Notes: generated by a model not told the origin, from the sequence alone. A stretch of 64,000 nucleotides of DNA from Prorocentrum cordatum (GCA_963575745.1 CAUYUJ010017858.1:38501-102500), one strand, 5' to 3'. Counted from the first letter of the stretch, positions 32,140-41,649 are shown. A program made the numbers and translations.

Positions 32140-32760
32140 CATCCCAGGGACTTCAACGCCACGAATCAACGCTACTATTGCGCCCTGACGATCCTGAATC
32201 GTGCCAGGATGCAATTCCTGGGACCTCAACGCCGCGAGTCAATGTAACTGCTTCGCCCTGATTGTCGTTCAGAATTCTTGAACTGTCGTGAACTCTTAAG
32301 ACGAATGTGCGCGGCGCTGAGGCGAGAGCCAAATTATGAAAACGTACCGCCCTCCAGCTCTCGTTTTTGTTGTTTTGAAAACGAGTGTGCGCGGCGTTAA
32401 GGCGAGAGCCACATGTCGAAAGCCGCCCGCCCTTCTTCTGTGAAGCTCTTGCAATTGCTGAAAACGGATTCAAGCGGCGCTTAGGCGAAACCACATGTTA
32501 AAGCCGCCCGCCCTCCATCCGTGAAGCTCTTGCAAGTTTTGGAAACCAACGCGCGTGGCCCTAAGGCAGGAGTCACATTTTGAAAACCGCCCCGCCCTCC
32601 ATCCGTGAAGCTACTGTAAATTTTCAGCTGACGGATCATAAATGGTGCGGGAATCTCATGCGAAAGGCCCAGCCCGCCCTACCGACACGTCTCGGGGTGC
32701 GACAGGGAGGATTCTTTCCAAAGGAAAAGGGGTGGAGGAGGAGAAGGTTGGGAACGAGAA
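32140..32760 (+). repeat. VNTR composite repeat E, copy 1
   Basis: Order: a head with two ~60-bp GACTTCAACGCCACGAATCAAC units (32,148-32,270), about four ~82-bp VNTR units carrying GTGCGCGGCGCTGAGGCGAG and CCGCCCTCCATCCGTGAAGC (32,295-32,620), a tail with GGTGCGACAGGGAGGATTC (32,625-32,735), and a short GGA tract. The same order occurs twice more at 46-47.6 kb. Confidence 0.75.
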
Positions 32761-32764
32761 ACGG

Positions 32765-33390
32765 TCACGCCTGGCAGGGGGGGGGCCGGGAACACGGAAA
32801 TCTGGATTTCCATTTTTTTCCCAATCTGTCTTAGCCGAAAGCACGGAAATCAAGATTTCTGTGTTCTTTTGATCCGGAGTCCTTGGTCTTCCTGGGGCCT
32901 TGTGGGGCCTCCTCCTGGGGACCTTTTTCGGCCTTTTGGGTGCTCCTCGAGGGGGCATGTTTTGACCCAGCTCGGGGGTCTGCTCTGACCACCCTCGAGT
33001 GCGCATTTTTTCGGCACCTTATTGCTTTCTTTGTATTTCAATCTGGAGAATAGCCCAAAATCGGAGGGGAGGGGGCTCGGCTTTCTAGGGACGCGCGCGT
33101 CGTGGGGTCGGGGTCAGTCATCGAAGACGCCCAAGAAATGTTATTTGACAACAGGAGAGCATCCTAGCACGCACGCTCCATGTAGGCACGGTGGCTGAAT
33201 TCTTCGTCTCCCAGGAGTCTCGAGGCCCTCGTCACGCGCACCCTTATGTATCCCAGAAGCCCGAGGGCGCGGATCCCTTGCATTTTCATTCGAAGAGGAA
33301 CATCTGCATAAACATATTTTTGTTGGCGCTCCGCGCGGATTTCTTGGATCTGCGCTGGAGCCCCTCCCCCTTCCACCGCAAGAAGATCAG
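32765..33390. other. No gene; satellite fragment and partial family B arm
   Basis: 32,880-32,960 resembles the reverse-orientation satellite words. 33,290-33,360 resembles one arm of family B (CTCCGCGCGGATTTCTTGGA). Confidence 0.5.
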
Positions 33391-33393
33391 ATA

Positions 33394-33574
33394 GCACAAA
33401 CGTGCATTTTCTGAGCTCCGCGCGGATTTCTTGGATCCGCGGTGGACCCCGGCGGCGCCTCCCAGCGCCGCCCCTGGCGTGCTCCGCGCGCCAGCGAGGG
33501 GGTCCAGCGCAGATACCAGAAATCCGCGCGGACCGCCGAAAGCATATGCTCCTGCCGCGTTCTTTCTCTCTACC
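33394..33574. mobile_element. TA-flanked inverted-repeat element, family B copy 2
   Basis: After TA (33,392-33,393). The arms contain CTCCGCGCGGATTTCTTGGA / TCCGCGCGGATTTCTGGTAT around a GC-rich hairpin core, like copy 1. Ends are diverged; the right limit is set by TA at 33,575. Confidence 0.6.
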
Positions 33575-33620
33575 TACGCATCCATGACATCCCCTGATGC
33601 TCGAAGAAGCCCCCCCCTTA

Positions 33621-33772
33621 CCAGCCTGGAACATATCCCTATCCCCATGCTGGGCACCTCCTCATCACGATGCCCATCTTAGGGACTCCCTTATTTGTTG
33701 AGGGCGGATCCCTAAGATTGTCATCGCCTTTTGGCGTGTCAATCTTGGGGATAGGGATGCGTTCGAGGCTGG
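33621..33772 (-). mobile_element. 152-bp TA-flanked MITE, family A copy 3 (inverted)
   Basis: Exactly 152 bp between TA (33,619-33,620) and TA (33,773-33,774), in opposite orientation to copies 1 and 2. It has the same interior words on the complement, including GGCATCGTGATGAGGAG. Confidence 0.9.
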
Positions 33773-33944
33773 TACCCCCCCCCGCGCTGGGACGCCGTGG
33801 CGAGCCAGGCTCACCACGTCCGGTGCGCACCGCGCCGGCGCGGCGGCGGGGCCAGCGCGGGGGCTCCCAGTGGCCTGGGGGCCCCTGCACGCGCGCGGAG
33901 AGGTCGCCGCGATCCGAGCGCCGCTGGTGGCTGGGGCGTGCCTA

Positions 33945-34172
33945 GGGGGCCACCTGCGAGCCCTACCCCTGCCCCCCACGATTTCTGAGGGGGAGGAGGA
34001 GGAGGAGGAGGAGGAGGAGGAGGAGGAGGAGGAGGAGGAGGAGGAGGAGGAGCCCACGGTTTCTGAGGGGGAGGGTGGGGTTCACTTCGCTCGGGAGCTC
34101 CCGAATGGAGTGAACCCCACCCTCCTCCTCGGAAGTCGTGGGGGGCAGGGGTAGGGTTCGCATGTGGCCCCC
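33945..34172. mobile_element. Family C element, copy 2 with internal GAG expansion
   Basis: Between TA (33,943-33,944) and TA (34,173-34,174). Arms match copy 1 (GGGGGCCAC..TGCGA.CCC). The interior has gained (GAG)n at 33,991-34,050 and a second palindrome (GGGTGGGGTTCACT..AGTGAACCCCACCC), giving 228 bp against 82 bp. Confidence 0.75.
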
Positions 34173-34454
34173 TAGTCCCTGCACGCAGATCCGAACGCCG
34201 CCAGTGTGAAGTCGGGCGTGTCCCGCTGCAGGATGACCCTGCAAAAATAGTCAAAAGATAGTCTGGGGGATGCTTTTTCGTTTTTTTTTGTGTTTGCATC
34301 TTTTTTGGAGTCTTTCTCTCAATGTTCGCCCAAAGTCCGCCTCTAGGACATGCCCGACCTAACGCCAGTGGCCGGGGCGTCCCTACAGTGGCCGGGGCGC
34401 CCCAGATGCGCACACCTGCAGTGCCCGGGGCGTCCCTGTACGCTCTCGGAGAGT

Positions 34455-34735
34455 TCGACGTTGCCGTGGGTCGAAGAGCAGAGATCGAAGCTCGAAGCTC
34501 GAAGAGCGAAGGGCGAAGAGCGCAGATCGAAGAGCGACGACGAATATCGAATATCGACATAACTCGAACATGGAAGATCTAATATCGAATATCGACAGCC
34601 AAGATCGTGGAGTGAAGAGCGAAGATCGAGGCTCGAATGTCGAAGATCGAAGAGCGAAGTTCGAAGGTCGAAATTCGGAATCGGAACTCGAAAAGGGAAG
34701 ATCGAATCCCGAATATCGAATCTCGAAGAGCGAGG
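34455..34735. repeat. ~10-bp minisatellite (GATCGAAGAGCGAA type)
   Basis: TCGAA or GCGAA words recur roughly every 9-11 bases over 280 bp, close to one DNA helical turn, with ATCGAATATCGA patches. Confidence 0.8.
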
Positions 34736-35066
34736 TCCCGCCGCCCGCGCAGGACGTGGCCCACCTGCACCACGACCCATTCCCCACGCGGATGCTCGAG
34801 GCCGCCTCGGCCGCCTCTGGCGTTGCGCCAGCGAGGGAGGTGCTGTCAAGACTCGAGCTGTCAGAGTCGAGCTTTTCGTTGCCGAGGCTCGCCGTGGCCA
34901 GAACAAGCCCTCCGTTTCCCGTGCAGAGTTCCTCCCGTCGGCACGACGGCTGCAGGCAAGATCGCGGCGAGGGTGCCTGAAGCCTGCCGCGGATGCGGCT
35001 CCCGCGGCCCCCATCCTTGTTTCGGTGCTCCCCCAGCCAGGGCGGTGGCCCCGGTTGGGCCATGAT

Positions 35067-35206
35067 TCAGGAGGGAAAGAAACACACAGACACAATTCAT
35101 CGTAATATGGGAAGTGGGGGGGAAGACAGAAACCCAGAAAATATGGGAACATCTGGGACATAGTTTGATTTGTGTCTATGTATTTGTGTGTCCTTGGGCC
35201 CCTTCA
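35067..35206 (+). mobile_element. Short TCAGG element, copy 5
   Basis: 140 bp from TCAGGAGGGAAAGAAACACA to GGGCCCCTTCA. A ~30-base deletion follows the first 35 bases. The flanks ATGAT and AAGAA do not match, so no target duplication is visible here. Confidence 0.8.
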
Positions 35207-35379
35207 AAGAAGCCCGAAGCCACACCACCACCGCGGGAGCCTGGGCCGAGGCCGCTCTGTCGTGACCCCCGCGCAGCCAGTCGCCCGCCCTGCCGCACAA
35301 GCGGCAGGGCCCCCTGAGGGCAGCGGGTCCGTGGTGCTCCCTGGGCCCACCGCTGGCCACCCCGTGCCACCCCGCTGGC

Positions 35380-35812
35380 CTCCCCCTCCCTCCTCCTCCT
35401 CCTCCTCCTCTCCTCCTCCTCCTCCTCCCTCCTCCTCCTCCTCCTCCTCCTCCTCCTCCTCTCTCCTCCTCCCCTCCTCCTCCTCCTCCTCCTCCTCCTC
35501 CTCCTCCTCCTCCTCTTCCTCCTCCTCCCTCCTCCTCCTTCCTCCTCCTCCTCCTCTCCTCCCTCCTCCTCCTCCTCCTCCTCCTCCTCCTCCTTCCTCC
35601 TCCTCCTCCCTCCTCCTCGTCCTCCTCCTCCTGCTCTCCTCCTCCTCCTCCTCCTCCTCCTCCTCGTCCTCCTCCTCCTCCTCCTCCCCCTCCTCCTCCT
35701 CCTTCCCCTCCTCCTCCCCTCCCCCTCCTCCTCCCCCTCCCCCTCCTCCTCCTCCTCCTCCTCCTCCTCCTCCTCCTCCTCCTCCCTCCTCCTCCTCCTC
35801 CTCCTCCTCCTC

Positions 35813-35847
<35 letters not shown>

Positions 35848-36003
35848 TCCCCCCCCCTCCCCCCCCCTCCTCCTCCTCCTCCTCCTCCTCCTCCTCCTCC
35901 TCCTCTCCTCCTGCTCCTCCTCCTCCTCCTCCTCCTCCTGCCCTTCCTCCTCCTCCTCCTCCTCCTCCTCCTCCTCCTCCTCCTCCTGCTCCTCCTCCTC
36001 CTC
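35380..36003. repeat. CTC microsatellite (~620 bp)
   Basis: Near-continuous (CTC)n with CCCT and CTG interruptions. It ends exactly where an SL-like sequence begins. Confidence 0.95.
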
Positions 36004-36020
36004 CTAGCCCTTTCGCTCAG
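36004..36020 (+). other. Possible degenerate DinoSL relict
   Basis: CTAGCCCTTTCGCTCAG resembles the SL body (TAGCCATTTTGGCTCAAG) with two substitutions and one deletion. Alone this is weak, but its position, immediately after a CTC array and just upstream of a gene-like region, matches the arrangement at 38,656. Confidence 0.45.
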
Positions 36021-36091
36021 CTTGGAGCTGGGGTCGCGCGGCGCACTTCGGAGGGGCGCCTGCCGCGCGGGGCCATGGCGGCCATCGAGGC

Positions 36092-37748
36092 ATGAGGCTC
36101 CACGTGGCGAGCTCACTCTTCGTCGAGGACGGCATTGGCCAGATCCTCGGCTGTCTCGAGCAGCAGTACGTGGAGGCGGGAGGCCAGTCAGAGCTCGTCG
36201 TGGTCTTCGACTGCGATGGAGTTCGCGGCGTGTCGCAATCGTGCCCAGCAGACGCGTCGCGAGGAGACGACGTCCTCGCCAGCGAAAACCATGCCGCTGG
36301 CGCCAGCGAAGGCAAGGCCTCCGGCACCGAGGGCCCGTCGGGTGCCCTGGCAAAGGGCCTTTCAGTCGGAGGACGTGAAGGCCTACGAGGCGAAGAGACT
36401 GCAGGTGTTCCTGGCCAGGGAGCGCTTCATGGCCGACGCGCTGGCTGGCAAGCACCAGGAGGAGAAGAAGAAGATCTCTGAGGAGGCGGTGCATATCAAG
36501 ATATGGCAGTGCCCAAGCTGTGGAGCGAAGAACTTCGGCTTCAGGGAGAGTTGCATGTACAAGGATTGCAACCACAAGGTGCCCGAGACCACGCTGCAGC
36601 TGCAGAGGCTCCAGAAACTGCAGGAGGTGAGGGTCCACTCGGACACGTCCTACATGACCCTGGGGGAGCTGGACGCGACGCTTCGCTCTCGCGGGCTGGT
36701 GTGCATGGACGAGGAGTTCGACAGGTTGCAAAAGGAAGCAGCGGCATACGCATGGTCGGAGTGGGGGATCGATCTCGTGCTCTCCTCGGCGGAGTGCCAC
36801 CCGAAGGAGATGACGGAGAAGGAGAGCCCCGTGCAGGAGGAGACGGAGGAGGAGAATCAGCCGCCCAAGAAGAAGAACCGCTGGAGCAAGCACCACACCC
36901 CATCAGCCTGAACGTGCAGGCCGACACCGAGGACTACCAGAGCCTGGACAGGACGTTCGCGGCATGGCGTCGCGTGGCAGCTGGACTAGGCGAAGACTGG
37001 CAGTCAGAAGAGGACGATGGTAGCGCAGCTGTGCACGCAGATGGCGGGGAAGGTGGAGTAAGCGTTCGTCAGTCGCATGCTGTGCAGTTTGTCACGGACG
37101 TGGGGCAGAAGGACCTCAGGCCGAATCCTGGGGAAGGTGGTGCCAAGCCGATCGATAGTGATAGTGGCACGGCCTTGCCGTCGATCCCGGGCTTCCCGCA
37201 GCTCGCGATGCCAGAGGTGTTCGACATCGCCGACGGCGACGACGAGGAGTGGGCCGAGAAGGGCGAGGAATGCTCCGTGGCCGGCTCAGACTTGGGGTCT
37301 CTGGCATAGAAGAGTTGCTAGGCTTCGGGGGGGTAGACGTGCAGGCCCTGCAGCTGGCCGACGAGCAGCCAGACGACAAAGCAAAATGAGGTCAAGCATT
37401 ACGAGGACAGCCAGAAGGAGGACGACGATGGTAGGGAGACCAGTGCGCCCCTACCTCAGCCCATGGGGGCCAGCTCTGCCCAGGTGGAGGAGGATGAGGT
37501 CTGCCCCACCACGGACGAGGAGTTCCAGGCGCTGGCCGACCTGTACCTCGAGGGCGTCGAGCGCGACGGGAGCGAGTCCAGGGTTCGCTTCCAGACGCTT
37601 TGCGAGCGCCTCGGCATCAAGAACGACTTCGAGGCATTCTTCAAGGTCTTCTGCAACTACCTCGAGGCATAGGAGGTCGCCGACACCTACCAGAAGAGCC
37701 GCCTCCTGTAGGCGCTTCAGGCCTCCTCGCGATGCGATAGTGATCTGA
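36092..37748 (+). pseudogene. Retropseudogene with RanBP2-like zinc finger
   Basis: Protein-like sequence continues for ~1.6 kb but changes frame. It starts at 36,092 (VVVFDCDGVRG). Near 36,355 it shifts to the frame holding EDVKAYEAKRLQVFLARERF and a finger IWQCPSCGAKNFGF..C..C (about 36,500-36,565). That finger has RanBP2-type W-x-C-x2-C-x10-C spacing, but x4 rather than x2 between the last two Cys. An acidic/Lys-rich stretch follows (EETEEENQPPKKKNR, stop 36,911). It continues in another frame with DYQSLDRTFAAWRRVAAGL and shifts again near 37,290 and 37,378. The last piece reads TDEEFQALADLYLEGVERDG..FQTLCERLG and stops at 37,672. No introns are needed. I infer a decayed retrocopy of an unknown RNA- or protein-binding gene, though assembly indels in a repeat-rich region could also cause the shifts. 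Confidence 0.6.
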
Positions 37749-38499
37749 GCTGCTGCGCGCCTCGCCGCGGGCGGCGGTGGCGCAGTTAGGCGGTCGTTCG
37801 GCAGGTTGGCGTCTCCGCGGCTGGATCCGCCTCGTTTGGTTTTGGTTCTCGGGCCCTGGCGTTCTCTCGTCGCCACGCTGGGCGCCCCTCGAAATCCTGG
37901 CTGGGCATCGGCTCAGCTCTCGGCTCCCTCAGTGGGGGCGACCGCCTCGGTAGCAGGGCCAGCTGGGTCTGGCCGCATCATCAGCACCCTCAGCACCCTC
38001 AGCACCCTCAGCACCCTCAGCACCCTCCTCCTCCTCCTCCTCCTCCTGCTCCCCCCCCTCCTCCTCCTCCTCCTCCTCCTCCTCCTCCTCCTCCTCCTCC
38101 TCCTCCCTCCTCCTCCTCCTCCCTCCTCCTCGTCCTCCTCCTCCTCCTCCTCCTCCTCCTCCTCCTCCTCCCTCCTCCTCCTCCTCCTCCTCCTCCTCCT
38201 CCTCCTCCTCCTCCTCCTCCTCCTCCTCCTCCTCCTCTCCTCCTCCTCCTCCTCCTCCTCCTCCTCCTCCCCTCCTCCTCTCCTCCTCCTCCTCCTCCTC
38301 CTCCTCCTCCTCCGCCTCCTCCTCCTCATTCTCCTCCTTCCTCCTCCTCCTCCTCCTCCTCCTCCTCCTCCTCATCCTCCTCCTCCTCCTCCCCCTCCTC
38401 CTCCTCCTCCTCCTCCTCCTCCTCCTCCTCCTCCTCCTCCTCCTCCTCCTCCTCCTCCTCCTCCGCCTCCTCCTCCTCCTCCTCCTCCTCCTCCTCCTC

Positions 38500-38530
<31 letters not shown>

Positions 38531-38655
38531 TCCTCCTCCTCCTCCTCTCCTTCCTCCCTCCTCCTCCTCCTCCTCCTCCTCCTCCTCCTCCTCCTCCTCC
38601 TCCTCCTCCTCCTCCTCCCCCTCCTCCTCCTCCTCCTCCTCCTCCTCCTCCTCCC
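37749..38655. repeat. Unique spacer, AGCACCCTC repeat, then CTC microsatellite
   Basis: 37,749-37,980 is probably 3' UTR or unrelated. A 9-base AGCACCCTC repeat (37,980-38,025) grades into (CTC)n (38,026-38,655), which ends at the SL relict of the next retrocopy. Confidence 0.85.
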
Positions 38656-38676
38656 CCGTAGCCATTTTGGCTCAGG
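38656..38676 (+). other. DinoSL relict at the 5' end of a retrocopy
   Basis: Matches the DinoSL at 20 of 21 positions (CCGTAGCCATTTTGG then CTCAGG; A to G at position 20). It directly abuts the (CTC)n array and lies 35 bases before the first in-frame ATG. Confidence 0.93.
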
Positions 38677-38711
38677 CCGTGTTCCCCGCTTTCTCCGCAG
38701 CCTTTTCGCCC

Positions 38712-39878
38712 ATGTTCGGCGGCTCGGCGGCGGCGGCGGCGGGCGCGCCCTGGATGGCTGCGGGGGGCTGCCCGCCGTTGTGGCGGCCCAGTGTTTTGAG
38801 GATCATGGAGAAGGACTTCCTCGGCGCCTCCGCGGCGAGGCGTGCTGCTCGACGGCGCGGTCGCGCTGCTCTGGAAGCAGCTCTGCGGCCGCTTGTGGCG
38901 GCTCGCGGCGCCCCAGGCTCGTGGGTGGACCGCGAGCGCGCGTCGAGGCCGGCTCTGCGAAGGATTGCCGCAGGTGATCGTGTTCCTGGCGCGATGCGGC
39001 TGAGGCGGAACGCCGCCTGGCACGCGTGCCGAGTGCCGCCTGGCGGCTTCACAGCCGCGTCCTCGGCGGATCTGTCCTGGGCTGCTGCTGGGCCTCGGCT
39101 GGGGCACACTGCTGGTGGCATGCGGGCTGAGGCCGCGCCGTTCGTGCCGCGGGCTGCATGCCGTGCGTTGGGCGTGCGGTGCAGCTGCGGGGCGGTCGCT
39201 TTCTCATCGTGCTGCTTGCCACCTCCTGCTGACGGCCTGGCGTCGCCCGACGCGTCGCTCGTGGAGGATGAAGGATCCGAGGCGCCCGAGGGGGAGCGGT
39301 GGGCAGGCCCTGGGGTGGCCACCGCCTGCTCGTCCTCCCCGATGGCGCCGCCCTGCTCAGACGCGACCCTGGCCTACCTGGAGGCGCACCCTGCTGCGGT
39401 GCTCAATGGGTGCAACGAGGCCGAGGACGGGAGCTGCCACGTGAAGGTACCGGCGGTGGAGGTGGAGGGCCTCGGCGCGTTCGTGGCGTCGGACTGCGTG
39501 GGCCCCTCCAAGAGCGACGAGTCCGTCTCTGGCTCGGACTCCCAGCAGTACCAGAATGCCACCGCCGAGGCGACCGCGGAGGACTACAGCGAGAAGATCA
39601 GCGAGGCGATCCGCGAGGCGGGCCTCGTGCGGCGGCTGCCTGACGTACCGCCGTGGCTGCTCGAGGCCGTTGGTTCTGATCCTGGTTGCGCCCGTTGCGA
39701 TGGTGCCCTCGTTCGTCGGCGACGCGGGCCAGGGAGGTGCTCATGCAGGGCATGCGGAATGCCCATTCCTCGCGGAGCGGATGTGGCAGCCTGTCCGCGC
39801 TGCCGTGCATCGTGGCACAGTTCGTGTCTCAGGCGTTTGTTCGACGAGGATTGGGACGACTCTGGCAGCTCTTCATGA
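38712..39878 (+). CDS. Uncharacterised retrogene, Cys-rich C-terminus, 388 aa
   Basis: The start is the first ATG downstream of the SL relict; the frame stays open without introns to 39,878. I recognise no named family. The N-terminal half is Ala/Arg/Pro-rich. The middle is acidic and Ser/Glu-rich (DASLVEDEGSEAPEGE; SDESVSGSDSQQYQ), followed by a likely helix (EDYSEKISEAIREAGLVRR). Residues about 326-372 hold ordered metal-ligand candidates: C-x2-C (CARC), C-x-C-x2-C (CSCRAC), C-x2-C (CPRC) and H-x2-C (HSSC). This is the layout of a RING-like or zinc-ribbon fold. The tail is acidic (LFDEDWDDSG). The 3' UTR is about 190 bases, ending in an A-run. The intact frame suggests a recent or functional copy. 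The zinc-binding inference is moderate and any ubiquitin-ligase role is speculative. Confidence 0.68.
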   Translation: MFGGSAAAAAGAPWMAAGGCPPLWRPSVLRIMEKDFLGASAARRAARRRGRAALEAALRPLVAARGAPGSWVDRERASRPALRRIAAGDRVPGAMRLRRNAAWHACRVPPGGFTAASSADLSWAAAGPRLGHTAGGMRAEAAPFVPRAACRALGVRCSCGAVAFSSCCLPPPADGLASPDASLVEDEGSEAPEGERWAGPGVATACSSSPMAPPCSDATLAYLEAHPAAVLNGCNEAEDGSCHVKVPAVEVEGLGAFVASDCVGPSKSDESVSGSDSQQYQNATAEATAEDYSEKISEAIREAGLVRRLPDVPPWLLEAVGSDPGCARCDGALVRRRRGPGRCSCRACGMPIPRGADVAACPRCRASWHSSCLRRLFDEDWDDSGSSS

Positions 39879-40069
39879 TGCCGTGCGTGCTCCTGTCCGT
39901 TGAGGTCTTCTTCGGGTTCACGCTTGTGGTGGGCTTCACGGCAGGTGTGACGTCAGCGGCGGGGCAGGGCTGGTGGCGAAAGTGGCAGGTGGCGCCACCC
40001 AGCCCTGCCCCCTCCTCTGGGGGGAGGCGCCGTCCCCCCAGAGAGTATGGCTTGGCAGTTGTCGATGTT

Positions 40070-40080
40070 AAAAAAAAAAA
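40070..40080 (+). other. Poly(A) run at the 3' end of the retrocopy
   Basis: Eleven A residues directly before (CTC)n resumes (TCCTCCTCC at 40,081). Together with the SL at 38,656 this delimits a 1,425-bp processed retrocopy inserted in a CTC array. The target duplication cannot be resolved because both flanks are the same microsatellite. Confidence 0.85.
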
Positions 40081-40541
40081 TCCTCCTCCTCCCCCTCCTC
40101 CTCCCTCCTCCTCCTCCTCCTCCTCATGCTCCTCCTCCTCCTCCTCCTCCTCCTCCTCCTCCTCCTCATCCTCCCTCCTCCTCCTCCTCCTCCTCCTCCT
40201 CCTCCTCCTCCCCCCACCCCACTGGGAACCAGAATCCCCAATGGAAACCGGAATTCCCCGACGTTTCGTCGCCGCCCGCCGCCTCGTCGCCGCACGCTCT
40301 GCACTGATTCGCGTCGACCTCCGCGTGGCACTGCCTGGCATTGCTGTGCATCGTTCTGGAGTTCTGGAGTATCATATTCTCCGTTCTGAAAGAATCATAG
40401 GATCTACCCCCTTCCTGGCCCTGCGGCCACGTCCCGCCGCCGTCCGCCTTCGTCTCTTCCCGCGGCGAGGAGGAGGAGGAGGAGGAGGAGGAGGAGGAGG
40501 AGGAGGAGGAGGAGGAGGAGGAGGAGGAGGAGGAGGAGGGC
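40081..40541. repeat. CTC microsatellite, spacer, GAG microsatellite
   Basis: (CTC)n at 40,081-40,212, unique spacer to 40,463, then (GAG)n at 40,464-40,539. The repeat strand switches across the spacer. Confidence 0.9.
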
Positions 40542-40562
40542 CCGTAGCCGTTTTGGCTCAAG
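40542..40562 (+). other. DinoSL relict
   Basis: Matches the DinoSL at 20 of 21 positions (CCGTAGCCGTTTTGG then CTCAAG; A to G at position 9). It directly abuts the GAG array. Confidence 0.93.
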
Positions 40563-40669
40563 GGCCGCATGCGGGATTCCCCTCCCCGCGCCCGCCCGCG
40601 CGCGCGCACCGCGCGCCCGGCGGGCCGGCCACAGCCCCCCCACCGCGGCGGCGGTCAGAGGACGCTGCC

Positions 40670-41008
40670 ATGGCATCGGGGGGCTGCCCAGCGTCAGGGC
40701 GGCCTTGCATCCACAGCATACGTCCTCCTCCTCCTCCTCCACCTCCTCCTCCTCGTCCTCCTCCTCCTCCTCCTCCTCCTCCTCCCCCTTCCTCCTCCTC
40801 CGCCTTCTCCGCCTACGCCACGACGTTCTATGGGGCTACAACTGCACGTCCTCTCGCCCGCCAACGGCGTCGTAATGCATGCGAGGCGTGGGTGCGGTCT
40901 GGCAAGTACGACAGTCCCTGCGCCAGGAAGGACGACCCTACGATGGCGGACGGTGCTGAGGTGAAGCCCTGCGTTCAATCACCCAGTGGTAGAGACAGTG
41001 GACCCTGA
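40670..41008 (+). CDS. Short ORF after an SL relict, interrupted by CTC repeat
   Basis: First ATG in this frame, about 107 bases downstream of the SL relict. It reads MASGGCPASGRPC, reminiscent of MAAGGCPPLWRPS near the start of the 38,712 gene, so the two retrocopies may share ancestry. A (CTC)n insertion at 40,722-40,795 adds a Pro/Ser run. The frame then continues with FSAYATTFYGATTARPLA and stops at 41,008. Protein-like residues continue beyond in other frames (ETVDPDYTFNAYC at 40,990; VGDLYDFPRGIGKNRQHDEY at 41,045). The original gene was therefore probably longer and this copy is frameshifted. Function unknown. Confidence 0.4.
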   Translation: MASGGCPASGRPCIHSIRPPPPPPPPPPRPPPPPPPPPPPSSSSAFSAYATTFYGATTARPLARQRRRNACEAWVRSGKYDSPCARKDDPTMADGAEVKPCVQSPSGRDSGP

Positions 41009-41195
41009 CTATACCTTTAACGCCTACTGCTCTGGAGGTGCCAGTCGGAGATCTGTACGACTTCCCGCGCGGCATTGGCAAGAACCGCCAGCACGACGAG
41101 TACGACCAGCACGGTCAGGAATACATTCACAACGGGGGCGCATATTACTACGAAAATGGTTCGCCCTTACATATGCTTCACGGAAACCAGCCTGA
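41009..41195 (+). pseudogene. Frameshifted downstream part of the 40,542 retrocopy
   Basis: A Tyr/Asp/Gln-rich, non-repetitive frame (VGDLYDFPRGIGKNRQHDEY then QHGQEYIHNGGAYYYENGSP) follows in a different frame from the upstream ORF. It leads directly into the 21-bp repeat, suggesting one original protein with a repeat domain. No family recognised. Confidence 0.4.
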
Positions 41196-41577
41196 TGAGC
41201 TTCGAGGGCCACCAGCTGAGCTACGACGGCAAGGAGCAGAGCTTCGAGAGCCACAGGTTGGGCTCCCAGGGCCACCAGAAGACCCGCGACGGCAAGAAGG
41301 GGGCTGCGAGGTCTATAAGCAGAGCCACAAGGGCTACCAACAGAATTGCAATAACCACAAGCTGGGCTTCGAGGGCCACAACCGGGCAACTCGAACGCGA
41401 AACACTACGACCTGGCAGCCGACGACTTTTTTTTTTCTGACCGCGGGGAGGCGAAGGAGCCAGACGAGGATGAGACCAAAAAGGAGGCAGACGAGGGGGA
41501 GACCAAGAAAACAGACGAGGAGGAGGAGGAACAGGAGGATGAGGAGGACGATGCTGATGATGATGATGCTGATGATA

Positions 41578-41649
<72 letters not shown>

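Noticed and set aside
29982-32261. 759-codon frame rich in Asp
   Set aside because: Translation of the GAT array joined to satellite sequence; no domain and no independent coding evidence.
35097-36896. Very long open frames across CTC/GAG blocks (for example 599, 690 and 392 codons)
   Set aside because: They are poly-Pro, poly-Ser, poly-Glu, poly-Gly or poly-Arg runs created by triplet microsatellites, open in most frames of both strands.
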